A DNA stretch of 64,000 nt from Sphingopyxis sp. LK2115. GTDB taxonomy: Bacteria > Pseudomonadota > Alphaproteobacteria > Sphingomonadales > Sphingomonadaceae. Under the pieces are notes generated by a model that worked only from the letters and a program-made list of their open reading frames with translations, was not told the origin of the DNA and made no database searches. The position numbers and the translations under genes are program-made. Positions 1 to 9,062 of the stretch are shown piece after piece. The first letter of the stretch is position 1; each line of letters starts with the position of its first letter. The stretch lies in the NCBI RefSeq assembly GCF_014595975.1, contig NZ_JABWGQ010000003.1:1-64000 (forward strand). Direction: 5' to 3'.

Positions 1-45
1 CCGGCGGCCTTTCCTGTCAACGCCAACATTTTTTCGAATGCCGTC

Positions 46-150
46 ACCCTGAAATCCTTTCAGGGTCCATGGCCGATGCCATCGTCAGACGCAGCGCCTG
101 ACGCGGACGGGCCATGGATGCTGCACCAGGTTCGGCATGAAGCGGAATAG
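46..150. repeat. Short palindromic intergenic repeat, family 1 copy A
   Basis: It begins with a perfect 9-bp stem, ACCCTGAAA (46-54) and TTTCAGGGT (58-66), followed by CCATGGCC and, about 70 bp later, GGCCATGGAT, ending in TTCGGCATG..GAATAG. A second copy with the same parts in the same order lies after lptD (5155-5260). Here it sits just downstream of ndk and may end its transcript. Positions 1-45 hold nothing I can identify. Confidence 0.6.
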
Positions 151-154
151 AGGG

Positions 155-577
<423 letters not shown>

Positions 578-663
578 GGGAAAGCTCCTGCGATGTTATG
601 GTTTGCGATGCGCGCGCCTCTAGCCGCGCTTTGGCTGTCCCGCAAGGACCGAACGGCCGATGC

Positions 664-1113
664 TCATGGCCCCTCGGACCAGCGGCCGCCTTCATCCTGT
701 TTCCAGAAGCGGTTGTCGACATCCTCGCGCGCCGCAAGCACGCGCCAGGTCGCGCGCGCATCGTCGATACGGCTGTTGTCGAAGAGAAAGAAAATGCGAT
801 CGAACGCCAGCGCCGCGTCGCGCCATTCGCCGTCGGCGAGCGCAACGTGGGTTGCGCCATTGGGCGCTGGCGCGTCGAGCGTGCCCGCGAGCAGAATCGG
901 CTCGATTGCTTCGTCGGGCGATCCCGCATGGCCGTGCGGCAGGAAACTCGCTGGATTTGCCGTCCACAGCGCCGCGTCAATATCCTGCCGCTGCATCGCC
1001 GTGGCCGCGACCACCAGCAGCCGCTCGCCATTGCCGAGGACGCGCGCCGCGAGCGCGGGCAGCACCCGTTCGACGGGATCGCGGGTCAGACGGTAGAAAT
1101 CGACGCGGGGCAT
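664..1113 (-). CDS. holC: DNA polymerase III chi subunit
   Basis: A 149-aa protein of the HolC family, the clamp-loader accessory subunit that links the holoenzyme to single-stranded-DNA-binding protein. The FYRLTRDP start, the GERLLVVA segment and the D..LW motif near residue 46 are typical. The C-terminal FFLFDNS strand and the W-R-x-L ending region also fit. It follows pepA, as holC does in many Gram-negatives, but a palindromic repeat (1128-1225) separates the two genes. The ribosome site before the ATG is weak. Confidence 0.9.
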   Translation of the reverse strand: MPRVDFYRLTRDPVERVLPALAARVLGNGERLLVVAATAMQRQDIDAALWTANPASFLPHGHAGSPDEAIEPILLAGTLDAPAPNGATHVALADGEWRDAALAFDRIFFLFDNSRIDDARATWRVLAAREDVDNRFWKQDEGGRWSEGP

Positions 1114-1127
1114 TTCGCTATATCAGC

Positions 1128-1225
1128 CTCGTCATTGCGAGGAGCGAGACGACGCGGCGATCCAGAGCCCGCGTAAAGCGCCCTGGATTGCTTCCCCCGG
1201 CTTTCGCCGGGGTCGCAATGACGAG
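1128..1225. repeat. Short palindromic intergenic repeat, family 2
   Basis: A 98-bp element bounded by a perfect 13-bp inverted repeat, CTCGTCATTGCGA (1128-1140) and TCGCAATGACGAG (1213-1225). It has an inner GGCGATCCAGAG / CCTGGATTGC pairing and a CCCCGGCTTTCGCCGGGG hairpin. It fills the gap between pepA and holC, so the transcript could form a long hairpin there that attenuates or stabilises the downstream message. Confidence 0.7.
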
Positions 1226-1235
1226 CCAGTGGGCA

Positions 1236-2681
1236 TCACCCCTCGTGCTTTGCCGCGATATAGCGGTCGAGCAAGCGCACGCCATAGCCCGTCGCGCCCT
1301 TGGCATAGACCGGGCCGTCCTTGTCGGCCCACGCCATGCCCGCGATGTCGAGATGCGCCCAGGCGACGCCTTCATCGACAAAGCGTTTCAGAAACTGCGC
1401 CGCGGTGATCGATCCGCCTTCGCGCGGGCCGATATTCTTCATGTCGGCAATCGGGCTGTCGATCAGCTTGTCATAGGCGGGCGACAGGGGGAAGCGCCAC
1501 AGTTTGTTGTTCGACGCCTCGCCCGCGGCGATAAGGTCGGCGGCAAGCGTATCGTCGTTCGCGAACAGGCCCGCATATTCGTGGCCGAGCGAGATGACCA
1601 TCGCGCCGGTCAGCGTGGCGAGGTCGACGATCACCCTGGGGGCATAGGTCTTTTGCGCCCAGCTGATCGCGTCGCACAGGACGAGACGGCCCTCCGCGTC
1701 GGTGTTGAGCACCTCGACCGTCTGCCCCGACATGGTGGTCACGATGTCACCGGGGCGCATCGCATTGCCGTCGGGCATATTTTCGACGAGACCGACGACA
1801 CCGACGACATTCGCTTTCGCCTTGCGCCCCGCGATCGCCTTCATCGCACCCGCGACGGCGCCCGCGCCGCCCATGTCCCATTTCATCATGTCCATGCCGG
1901 GGCCGGGTTTCAGGCTGATGCCGCCGGTGTCGAAGGTGACGCCCTTGCCGATGAACACCACCGGCGCATCGCCCGGATTACCCCCGTTCCAGCGCATTGC
2001 AAGCAGCCGCGGCGGCCGTGTCGAACCTTGCGCCACGCCGAGCAGCGCGCCCATGCCGAGCGCTTTCATCTGGCGTTCGTCGAGCACTTCCAGTTCGACG
2101 CCAAGATCGGCGAGATGCTGGCAGCGTTCGACGAAGCTTTCAGGATAGAGGATGTTCGGCGGCTCGGCGACGAGCGTCTGGGTGAAGGCGACACCCTCGG
2201 CAATGGCTTCATTCGCCGCCCAGCGCGCCGACAGGTCACCGTGCGGCGATGCGATGATCACGGTGTTGAGGCTGGGCTTCGCCTTGTCGGCAAGGCGGGT
2301 GCGATAGGTGTCGAGCCGCCAGTTCCTGAGCCGCGCGCCCATCGCAAAGGCGAGGACATCGTCGGCGTCGCTCGGCCCCGTGCCCGCGAAATCGACATGA
2401 ACCTCGGTCGCGCCGCTCGTCTGAAGCTTTGCGGTGAGCGCCGCGCCGCCGCGTTCAAGGTCGTGCTCGCTACCCTCGCCGATGCCGACGAGCAACAGGC
2501 GCTTCGCCTGCTCGCCGTCGAGCGCCGCGGTTTCGGCGATGCTGCCTGCCGAACCGTCGAAACGCGCCTGGGCCGCGGCGGCGCCAAGGAGCGCACCGAG
2601 CGCCTCCGCCTCGCCCTTGCGGACGGGGAAAGCGACGACGTCGGCAGACACGTCGATTTGCGCGACAAACTGAATGTCCAT
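1236..2681 (-). CDS. pepA: Leucyl aminopeptidase (M17)
   Basis: A cytosolic metallo-exopeptidase that removes N-terminal residues from peptides. In XerC/D systems relatives also bind DNA. The 481-aa protein has the M17 layout: a variable N-terminal domain to about residue 165, then the catalytic domain with GKGVTFDTGG, the metal ligands around MKWDMGGAGAV, and the family signature NTDAEGRL. Its start is divergent from lptD across 132 bp, so the two promoters share that gap. holC follows after repeat 1128-1225. Confidence 0.97.
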   Translation of the reverse strand: MDIQFVAQIDVSADVVAFPVRKGEAEALGALLGAAAAQARFDGSAGSIAETAALDGEQAKRLLLVGIGEGSEHDLERGGAALTAKLQTSGATEVHVDFAGTGPSDADDVLAFAMGARLRNWRLDTYRTRLADKAKPSLNTVIIASPHGDLSARWAANEAIAEGVAFTQTLVAEPPNILYPESFVERCQHLADLGVELEVLDERQMKALGMGALLGVAQGSTRPPRLLAMRWNGGNPGDAPVVFIGKGVTFDTGGISLKPGPGMDMMKWDMGGAGAVAGAMKAIAGRKAKANVVGVVGLVENMPDGNAMRPGDIVTTMSGQTVEVLNTDAEGRLVLCDAISWAQKTYAPRVIVDLATLTGAMVISLGHEYAGLFANDDTLAADLIAAGEASNNKLWRFPLSPAYDKLIDSPIADMKNIGPREGGSITAAQFLKRFVDEGVAWAHLDIAGMAWADKDGPVYAKGATGYGVRLLDRYIAAKHEG

Positions 2682-2813
2682 GCCTTAACTTTCTTATGCG
2701 ATGATTGATTGGAACGTGCCGGACCGATAGGGGTTTCGCCTGCGAGTTGCAAAAACAAAGCGGCCGGTCCAAGCCGGGAAACGTCGATAGTGGGTTCGGG
2801 ACAAAGGGATTAA

Positions 2814-5117
2814 ATGAGCTGGACTTTGTTCCATCAGGCGGCGCTTGCCCGGCCGTTCTGGCTTGCGACGGCGAGCGGGCTGGCGCTGGCGGCGGGCCCG
2901 GTGCTCGCCCAGGGTGCGCCGAATCGGACCGCGGCGCCGGACATTTCCGCCGAACCTGACCTGCAAACCCCGGACCTTCCGTCCGCCCCCGCCGACGCGC
3001 CCGAAGCGGCGGGCGATCAGCAGATCGGCTTTGCCGCCGATAAGCTCGATTACGATAGCGACGCCGATGTCGTCGTCGCCGAGGGCAATGTCCTGATGAA
3101 TCGCGACGCGATCGAGATGCGGGCGGACAGGGTGACGTGGAACCGCACGACGGGCCAGGTCGTTGCCGAAGGCAATGTGATGGTCCGCAACCCCGAAGGC
3201 GACACCGCCTATGGCGAGCGGATCGAACTGACGGACAGCCTGCGCGACGGCGTGGTGGAAAACCTGCTCGTCGTGCTCGATAATGGCGCGCGGCTTGCCG
3301 CGGTGAAGGGCACGCGCTTCGACAACGGCAATATCGAGCTGGACAACGCCGCCTATACGCCCTGTCCCGTCGAGGATGAGGCGGGGTGCCCCAAGAATCC
3401 GAGCTGGCAGATCCGCGCCGTGCGCGTGATATATGATCGCGAAAAGAACAAGATCCGATACAAGGGCGCGCGCGTCGAGATTTTCGGCCTGCCGCTGATC
3501 CCGCTGCCGGGGCTCAGCCATCCCGCAAACCGCGAGGCGGGAAGCGGCATCCTGGTCCCCGAAATCCGCCTCGACCGCAGCAACGGGTTCGAGATTGCGG
3601 TGCCCTATTATATCCGCCTCGCGCCCGACCGCGACGTGACGATCACGCCGCACCTTTACACCGACGCGGCACCGATGCTGGAGGGCGAGTTTCGGGCGCT
3701 CACCGACATCGGATCGTTCCGCATCAACGGCTATGCGACCTATGGCTCGCTTGTCCCGCTGGTCGGCGAAGACCCCGATCGGCAGAAACGCTTTCGCGGC
3801 TATCTGGAAAGTGTGGGCCGGTTCCAGTTCGACCCGCGCTGGAGCCTCAGCTATTCGGGGCGCATCGCGACCGACCGCACTTTCATGCGCCGATATGACA
3901 TCAGCCGCGACGACCGGCTGCGCTCGACCTTCGAACTCGAACGGATCGGCGGCAACTCCTATCTGTCGATTGCGGGCTGGGCGACGCAGACGCTGCGCGT
4001 CAACGATGTGCAGGGGCAGCAGCCGGTCGCGCTGCCCATCATCGACTATCGCCAGCGGCTCGACGATCCGATTTTTGGCGGGCAGTTCGAGCTACAGCTG
4101 AACACGCTCGCGATCGGGCGCACCGCCGGGCAGGATACGCAGCGGGCCTTTGCCGGGGCGCAATGGAATCTGCGCGGACTGACCCGGCTGGGGCAGGAAG
4201 TGACCTTGACCGCGCTGGTGCGCGGCGATGTCTATCACAGCGACGAAAATCTGTTGACCGCGATCCCCGGTTATCGCGGCAAGTCGGGATGGCAGGCGCG
4301 CGGCATTGCGGCGGTGGCCGCCGATATGCGCTGGCCCTTTATCGGCGAGTTCGCAGGGGGGACGCAGACGCTTACCCCGCGCATCCAGCTTGTCGCGACG
4401 CCGCCGATCAAGAACATCGATATTCCGAACGAAGATTCACGCGCATTTGACCTTGAGGACAGCAATATCTTCGCGATCAACCGCTTCAACGGCCACGACC
4501 GGTTCGAGGATGGCGCACGCGTCACCTATGGCGTCGAATGGAATTACAGTCGCCCAGGGTTCAGCATCAACAGCATCATCGGGCAAAGCTATCGGCTGAC
4601 CGACAAGCCCAGCCTGTTTCCCGACGGCACCGGGCTGACCGACCGCACGTCGGACATCGTCGGGCGCACGACGATCGCCTACAGGGATTTCCTGCGCCTC
4701 ACGCATCGATTCCGGCTCGACAAGGACAATCTGGCGGTGCGCCGCAACGAGTTCGACGCGACGATCGGCAATCGCTCGACCTATGCCGTGATCGGCTATT
4801 CACGGCTCAATCGCGACATCTTGCTGCTCGGCGAGGATTTGCAGGACCGCGAGGAAGTGCGCGCGGGCGGGCGCGTCGCGGTGGCGCGCAACTGGTCGAT
4901 CTTCGGATCGGCGATCGTCGACCTGACCAGTCGCAACGACGACCCTCTGGCGCAGGCCGACGGTTTCGAACCGATCCGTCACCGGCTCGGTATCGCCTAT
5001 GACGACGAATGCCTGTCGATCGCGCTGACCTGGCGCCGCGACTATGCCGACACGGGCGACGCGCGGCGCGGGAACAGCTTTTCGTTCCGCGTGGCGTTCC
5101 GCAATCTGGGGTTCTGA
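2814..5117 (+). CDS. lptD: LPS-assembly outer membrane protein LptD
   Basis: The outer-membrane beta-barrel that, with LptE, inserts lipopolysaccharide into the outer leaflet. The 767-aa protein has a signal peptide ending near Ala32, an OstA/LptA-like periplasmic jellyroll (about 55-175) with the G-NV-M repeat pattern, and a C-terminal barrel ending in Phe, the usual barrel-assembly signal. Cysteines occur in CPVEDEAGC after the jellyroll and near residue 733, which fits the disulfide pattern of the family. AAAGGGATTAA before the ATG is a good ribosome site. In many bacteria surA follows lptD. Here a repeat and a convergent ligase gene follow instead. Confidence 0.95.
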   Translation: MSWTLFHQAALARPFWLATASGLALAAGPVLAQGAPNRTAAPDISAEPDLQTPDLPSAPADAPEAAGDQQIGFAADKLDYDSDADVVVAEGNVLMNRDAIEMRADRVTWNRTTGQVVAEGNVMVRNPEGDTAYGERIELTDSLRDGVVENLLVVLDNGARLAAVKGTRFDNGNIELDNAAYTPCPVEDEAGCPKNPSWQIRAVRVIYDREKNKIRYKGARVEIFGLPLIPLPGLSHPANREAGSGILVPEIRLDRSNGFEIAVPYYIRLAPDRDVTITPHLYTDAAPMLEGEFRALTDIGSFRINGYATYGSLVPLVGEDPDRQKRFRGYLESVGRFQFDPRWSLSYSGRIATDRTFMRRYDISRDDRLRSTFELERIGGNSYLSIAGWATQTLRVNDVQGQQPVALPIIDYRQRLDDPIFGGQFELQLNTLAIGRTAGQDTQRAFAGAQWNLRGLTRLGQEVTLTALVRGDVYHSDENLLTAIPGYRGKSGWQARGIAAVAADMRWPFIGEFAGGTQTLTPRIQLVATPPIKNIDIPNEDSRAFDLEDSNIFAINRFNGHDRFEDGARVTYGVEWNYSRPGFSINSIIGQSYRLTDKPSLFPDGTGLTDRTSDIVGRTTIAYRDFLRLTHRFRLDKDNLAVRRNEFDATIGNRSTYAVIGYSRLNRDILLLGEDLQDREEVRAGGRVAVARNWSIFGSAIVDLTSRNDDPLAQADGFEPIRHRLGIAYDDECLSIALTWRRDYADTGDARRGNSFSFRVAFRNLGF

Positions 5118-5154
5118 GGGCGGCGATCGACCGACGCCGCCATATTCATCCTCG

Positions 5155-5260
5155 TCCCCTGAACCTGTTTCAGGGGCCATTGCCAGCCGCGTCCTTGGGC
5201 GCGGCGTTGGACCATGGGCCAGACCATCGATTCCGAAACCGGTTCAGCATGTCGAATAGG
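5155..5260. repeat. Short palindromic intergenic repeat, family 1 copy B
   Basis: It starts with the hairpin CCCCTGAA (5156-5163) / TTCAGGGG (5169-5176). CCATTGCC, GGACCATGGG and GTTCAGCATG..GAATAG follow in the same order as in 46-150. It lies between the convergent ends of lptD and the CoA ligase and may end both transcripts. Confidence 0.6.
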
Positions 5261-5296
5261 AAAACAATCGGTTTCTGATCCAGATATCGGCCCCCA

Positions 5297-6862
5297 TCAC
5301 CCCACCGCGCGGTCGCGGCCTTCCCAATAAGGCGCGCGCAGTTCGCGGCGGAGCACCTTGCCCGACGGATTGCGCGGCAGCGCATCGATGAACTCGATGC
5401 TTTTGGGCACCTTGTACGCCGCGATGCGCTCGCGCGCCCAGGCGATGATCGCGGCAGCGTCGGGCGCCGTGCCCGCGGCGGGAACGATCAGCGCCTTCAC
5501 CCCCTCGCCCCATTTGTCGTCGGGGACGCCGATCACCGCGACATCGGCAACGCCCGGACAGCCCATGATCGCGCTTTCGACCTCGGCCGGATAGACATTT
5601 TCGCCGCCCGATACGATCATGTCCTTGATCCGGTCGTGGACGTAATAAAAGCCGTCCGTATCGCGGTAACCGACGTCGCCGGTGTGAAGCCAGCCGCCCG
5701 CCATCGTCTCTTCGGTCGCGCTCGCGCGGTTCCAATAGCCCTTCATCACGATGCCGCCGCGGATCGCGATCTCGCCTATCTCGCCGTCGCCAAGCTCTTT
5801 CCCCTCGCCATCAAGGATTGCCATTTCGACCCCCGGCCACGGCTGGCCGCACGAGGTGAGCTTGCCGGGCAAGTCGTGCGCGGAGGGCGACAGATAGGAG
5901 CCGCCGCCCGCCGATTCCGTCATCCCGTAAAATTGCACGAAGTCGCAGCCGAAGGTCGCCCGCGCGCGGCGCAGCACATCTTCGGCGATCGGCGAGGCGC
6001 CGTAAGCGATCGACCGGAGCTGCGGATAGCCGCCCGCACCCGCCGATGGATCGAGCAGCATCATCTGGATCATCGCCGGGGCAAGGAAGGCGTGCGCGAC
6101 GTCCTCGTCGCGCAGCATCCGCACTGCGTCGGCGGCGGTGAAATCCTTGACCAGCACGAGTCGCCCGCCCTGCGCCAGCCCCGAAAAACTGACGTTGGTG
6201 CCCGCGACATGGAAGAGCGGCATGACGATCATCACCGTCTCGTCCTCGCCATAAGCAAAACCGTCCACGCGCGTCGCCGCTTCCAGAAAGGTGCGATAAT
6301 TGGCGTTGGTCAGCACGACGCCCTTCGGCAGTCCGGTGGTGCCGCTGGTATAAAGCTGAAGCACATCGTCGGCGAGCTGCGGCGGATCGGCTGGCGGCGC
6401 ATCGGATGCGTCGCCAAGCCAGCTGTCGAAGGGTTCAAACGCCGGATGTTCGCCATAAAGCGCGATCAGGCGCGGCGGCGCGGCCAGATCGGCCACCGCC
6501 GCGAGCGCGCAGTCAAAAAAATCCTCGCCGACGAAAAGCAGCTTCGGCCCGGCATCACCCAGGATGAAGGCGATCTCCGCGGGCGCAAGGCGGCAATTGA
6601 TCGGCGCAAAACAGGCGCGGGCGCGCGCGGTGCCGAAAAAAAGCGGATACCAGCTGTCGTGATTCTTGGTCAGCGCCGACACGCGGTCGCCGGGCGCGAC
6701 GCCCGCCGCGATCAGCGAATGGGCGACGCGGTTCGACGCCGCGTCGAGCGCGGCGAAGCTTGTCTCGCGTGTTCCGAACTTCACCGCCGTCGCCTGCCCG
6801 CGCGTACGCGCCTGCGCCGCCGGAATGTCCGCCAGCGTCCGGATGGCCTCCAGGTCGATCAT
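5297..6862 (-). CDS. AMP-dependent fatty-acyl-CoA synthetase (ligase 1)
   Basis: An ANL-superfamily enzyme that activates a carboxylic acid to its acyl-AMP and then its CoA thioester. The 521-aa protein has the P-loop LYTSGTTGLPKG near residue 170, YGMTES, the hinge region GDVGYRDTDG, and the adenylation lysine in NPSGKVLRRELR near the C terminus. A GGGAGAGCGAG ribosome site precedes the ATG. A MarR-type palindrome (6892-6911) lies 30 bp upstream, linking it to the island at 12-21 kb. It resembles ligase 3 (24203-25762) closely, down to the shared ending RAPYWEG. The substrate cannot be told from sequence. Confidence 0.9.
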   Translation of the reverse strand: MIDLEAIRTLADIPAAQARTRGQATAVKFGTRETSFAALDAASNRVAHSLIAAGVAPGDRVSALTKNHDSWYPLFFGTARARACFAPINCRLAPAEIAFILGDAGPKLLFVGEDFFDCALAAVADLAAPPRLIALYGEHPAFEPFDSWLGDASDAPPADPPQLADDVLQLYTSGTTGLPKGVVLTNANYRTFLEAATRVDGFAYGEDETVMIVMPLFHVAGTNVSFSGLAQGGRLVLVKDFTAADAVRMLRDEDVAHAFLAPAMIQMMLLDPSAGAGGYPQLRSIAYGASPIAEDVLRRARATFGCDFVQFYGMTESAGGGSYLSPSAHDLPGKLTSCGQPWPGVEMAILDGEGKELGDGEIGEIAIRGGIVMKGYWNRASATEETMAGGWLHTGDVGYRDTDGFYYVHDRIKDMIVSGGENVYPAEVESAIMGCPGVADVAVIGVPDDKWGEGVKALIVPAAGTAPDAAAIIAWARERIAAYKVPKSIEFIDALPRNPSGKVLRRELRAPYWEGRDRAVG

Positions 6863-6891
6863 CTCGCTCTCCCACGCCCGTTTCGGTTTAA

Positions 6892-6911
6892 TTGGATAGT
6901 ATGCTAATCAA
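6892..6911. promoter_or_regulatory. Candidate MarR operator before ligase 1
   Basis: TTGGATAGTATGCTAATCAA matches its own reverse complement at 14 of 20 positions and has the core TAGTATGCTA. It lies 30 bp before the ATG at 6862. Four similar sites occur at 14152, 15383, 16082 and 21018. The rest of the gene-free stretch 6863-7324 holds only short arginine-rich ORFs without family resemblance, so I see no gene there. Confidence 0.55.
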
Positions 6912-7324
6912 ATGCTTGGCCAGCCCCAAAAAAGCAAGAGGACGGGCCTGGTCCGACCATCCCATCCTGCCGACACGAATCGCCGGAACCCACCCCCAGC
7001 GGCGCGGCGTTGCGCCACATCGGTGCGCAGCGGCTGTCGATCGCGCCCGGCGGCGGCATGGCATATCACAGGCGCCCCCTGGAGCGGCAAGCGTTTCATC
7101 AGAGCCATTGTCCCCTTCGTGTCGGTCCCTTCGACGGCCTTGCAGGCGCTCAGGATAAACGTCGACCTTTGGTCAAAGTCGGGACACGAACCGAACTGAC
7201 ACGTTGCCGATCTGGCCCACGACGCTCTGGCCAGGCGGATCCGAAAGCGATGGTCGATGCGACGGCGACGGTGGGGGCGGAACGGTCGCGAGTTCGACAT
7301 TCGCGCTTTCGCGGGCCCGATGGG

Positions 7325-8020
7325 CTATTGATCGATAAAATCGGTCAGCAACGGCACCACCACCCCCGCTGCCTCGATGGTCGGCAGATGTCCGGCCCCC
7401 GCAATCACCTCCAGCCGCGCTCCCGGTATCGCCTCCTCGATCTCCTCTTGATGCGCGCGGCTGGTGATGCCGTCCTGCTCGCCCCAGATCAGCAGGGTCG
7501 GCACCGCGATCGCATGCAGGTGCGGGCGGCTGTCGATGCGCGCCATGATCGCGCGCTGCTGGGCAAGGAAAGTGTCGGCGCCGGTGTCGGCCGCCATTTT
7601 CCGCGCGATGGCGAGCAGGCGTTCGTCGCCGCGCCTTGCTTCGGGAAAGAGCATGGGGATGCGTTCCTCGACGACCTGATCGAACCGGCCGCTTTGCACC
7701 AGATCGATATAGCCCTGCCGCCGCGCCGTCTGCGCGGGCCCGTCGGCCGAGGCGAGCGTCGAAATGAGCGCGAGCTTGGCGATGCGTTCGGGCGCGCGGC
7801 GCATCACTTCGAACGCGACGAAGCCGCCCATGGCGTGCGCGACCAGCATGAAACGCGGCGGCGCCGTGTCGAGCAGGCGCTGTGCGAAGCCCGCTATCGT
7901 GTCATCGCGCCGATTGTCGGCGACGATGACGTCGCGGTCGGGCCAGGCGTCGAGCAAGGGTTGCCAGACGGCATCGGTGAGCAGCTGGCCGGTGATGAGG
8001 ACGATGGGGAGGGACGACAT
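7325..8020 (-). CDS. Alpha/beta-hydrolase fold protein lacking the nucleophile serine
   Basis: A 231-aa cytosolic protein of the compact alpha/beta-hydrolase fold. The acid (GEQDG) and histidine (GAGHLP) of a catalytic triad are present in the right places. At the nucleophile elbow, where the family has GHSMGG, the sequence reads AHAMGG and the DNA codes GCC, alanine. Ordinary serine-hydrolase chemistry is therefore unlikely, so it may be a non-catalytic binder or use another mechanism. It stands alone between the unexplained 6863-7324 stretch and repeat 8044-8127. Confidence 0.8.
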   Translation of the reverse strand: MSSLPIVLITGQLLTDAVWQPLLDAWPDRDVIVADNRRDDTIAGFAQRLLDTAPPRFMLVAHAMGGFVAFEVMRRAPERIAKLALISTLASADGPAQTARRQGYIDLVQSGRFDQVVEERIPMLFPEARRGDERLLAIARKMAADTGADTFLAQQRAIMARIDSRPHLHAIAVPTLLIWGEQDGITSRAHQEEIEEAIPGARLEVIAGAGHLPTIEAAGVVVPLLTDFIDQ

Positions 8021-8043
8021 AAGGACGCTTTCCTTTCCATCAC

Positions 8044-8127
8044 GCCGTTCGCCCTGCGCTTGTCGAAGGGCCGTCCTTGCCCTGCGGCAAGAAAGGACGG
8101 CGCTTCGCCAAGCCGGGCACGAACGGC
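8044..8127. repeat. Short palindromic intergenic repeat, family 3
   Basis: An imperfect inverted repeat of about 84 bp. The left arm has CCGTTCG..GCTTGTCGAAG..GCCGTCCTT and the right arm has AAGGACGGC..CTTCGCCAAG..CGAACGG. It separates the alpha/beta-hydrolase gene from the end of the 14.1-8.1 kb operon. CGTTCG / CGAACG ends are also seen at 41756-41838 and 63400-63504. Confidence 0.55.
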
Positions 8128-8141
8128 AACAAGGGTAGCGC

Positions 8142-9062
8142 CTAAACTACCCGGTGGATCAATGCTTCACCCGCCGCAAGCCGTCGGCAATTCTCATGCG
8201 CCACCGTCAGGCTGCGCACCAGCGTTTCGGGGGTGAGCCAGGCGATATGCGGCGCGAGCACGGCGTTCGGAAGGCCGAGCAGGCGATTGCCACGCGGCAG
8301 CGGCTCTTCGGCAAAGACGTCAAGGCCCGCGCCGCGCAGATGGCCGGAGGTCAGCGCCCGGACCAATCGGTTTTCGTCGACGAGTTCGCCGCGCGCCGTG
8401 TTCACCAGCACCGCGCCTTGTTTCATCGCGAAAGGATCGACGCTGGCGCGCGTCTCGTCGGTCAGCGGGATGTGCAGCGAGACGATGTCGCTTTCCGCGA
8501 GCAGCCGATCGCGCGGCAAATAATCATAAGGCACGTCGCGCGGGCTGCGCGCGGTATAGACGACCTTCGCGCCCAGCGCCGCCAGCACCGGCGCGAGCCG
8601 CTGCGCCGAATGGCCAAAGCCGACGAGCCCGACGGTGCGCCCGCCAACCTCGCCCACCGCATCGAGTTCGGACGGGTCGGCGCTCCACCCCTCGCCCGCG
8701 CGCGTGCGCGCATCAAAGAAACAGGTGCGGCGCAGCACCGCCATCATCAGCGACAGCGCCATTTCGGCGACCGCCTGGCTGTTGGTGCCGGGCATGTTGC
8801 ACACCGCAACGCCGGCCCCGCGCGCCGCATCGAGTGCGATGGTGTTGACCCCGACGCCCAGCTTCTGGATCAATTTCAGCTTTGGTGCCGCGGCAATGAA
8901 CTCAGCCGTGACGGGCGTAAGGACATGGAGCAGCGCGGTGATGTCGTTCGCAACATCGTCGAGCGGCGCCGCCTCGTCGACATGCACGACGGTGCCGGGG
9001 CCGAAGATCGCATCGACGGCTGCGCGAAAGCCGGGGCTGGGGCGCGCGTGCAGGACAATCAT
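8142..9062 (-). CDS. D-isomer-specific 2-hydroxyacid dehydrogenase
   Basis: A 306-aa NAD(P)-dependent oxidoreductase that interconverts 2-hydroxy and 2-oxo acids. The nucleotide-binding GFGHSA motif comes near the middle. The catalytic Arg (NTARGELVD), Glu (FAEEPLP) and His (LAPHIAW) are all present. The residue after the second beta strand region is Arg (YTARS), which would favour NADP. The ATG at 9062 overlaps the TGA of the enolase-like gene by 4 nt, so the two are translationally coupled. It is the last gene of the operon. With kinase and enolase genes upstream, a hydroxypyruvate/glycerate-type substrate is one possible reading. Confidence 0.88.
   Translation of the reverse strand: MIVLHARPSPGFRAAVDAIFGPGTVVHVDEAAPLDDVANDITALLHVLTPVTAEFIAAAPKLKLIQKLGVGVNTIALDAARGAGVAVCNMPGTNSQAVAEMALSLMMAVLRRTCFFDARTRAGEGWSADPSELDAVGEVGGRTVGLVGFGHSAQRLAPVLAALGAKVVYTARSPRDVPYDYLPRDRLLAESDIVSLHIPLTDETRASVDPFAMKQGAVLVNTARGELVDENRLVRALTSGHLRGAGLDVFAEEPLPRGNRLLGLPNAVLAPHIAWLTPETLVRSLTVAHENCRRLAAGEALIHRVV

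Noticed and set aside
6908-7300. 130-codon minus-strand frame in the 6.9-7.3 kb gap
   Set aside because: Arginine-rich throughout, no ribosome site, no recognisable motif, and it ends at the operator of ligase 1.
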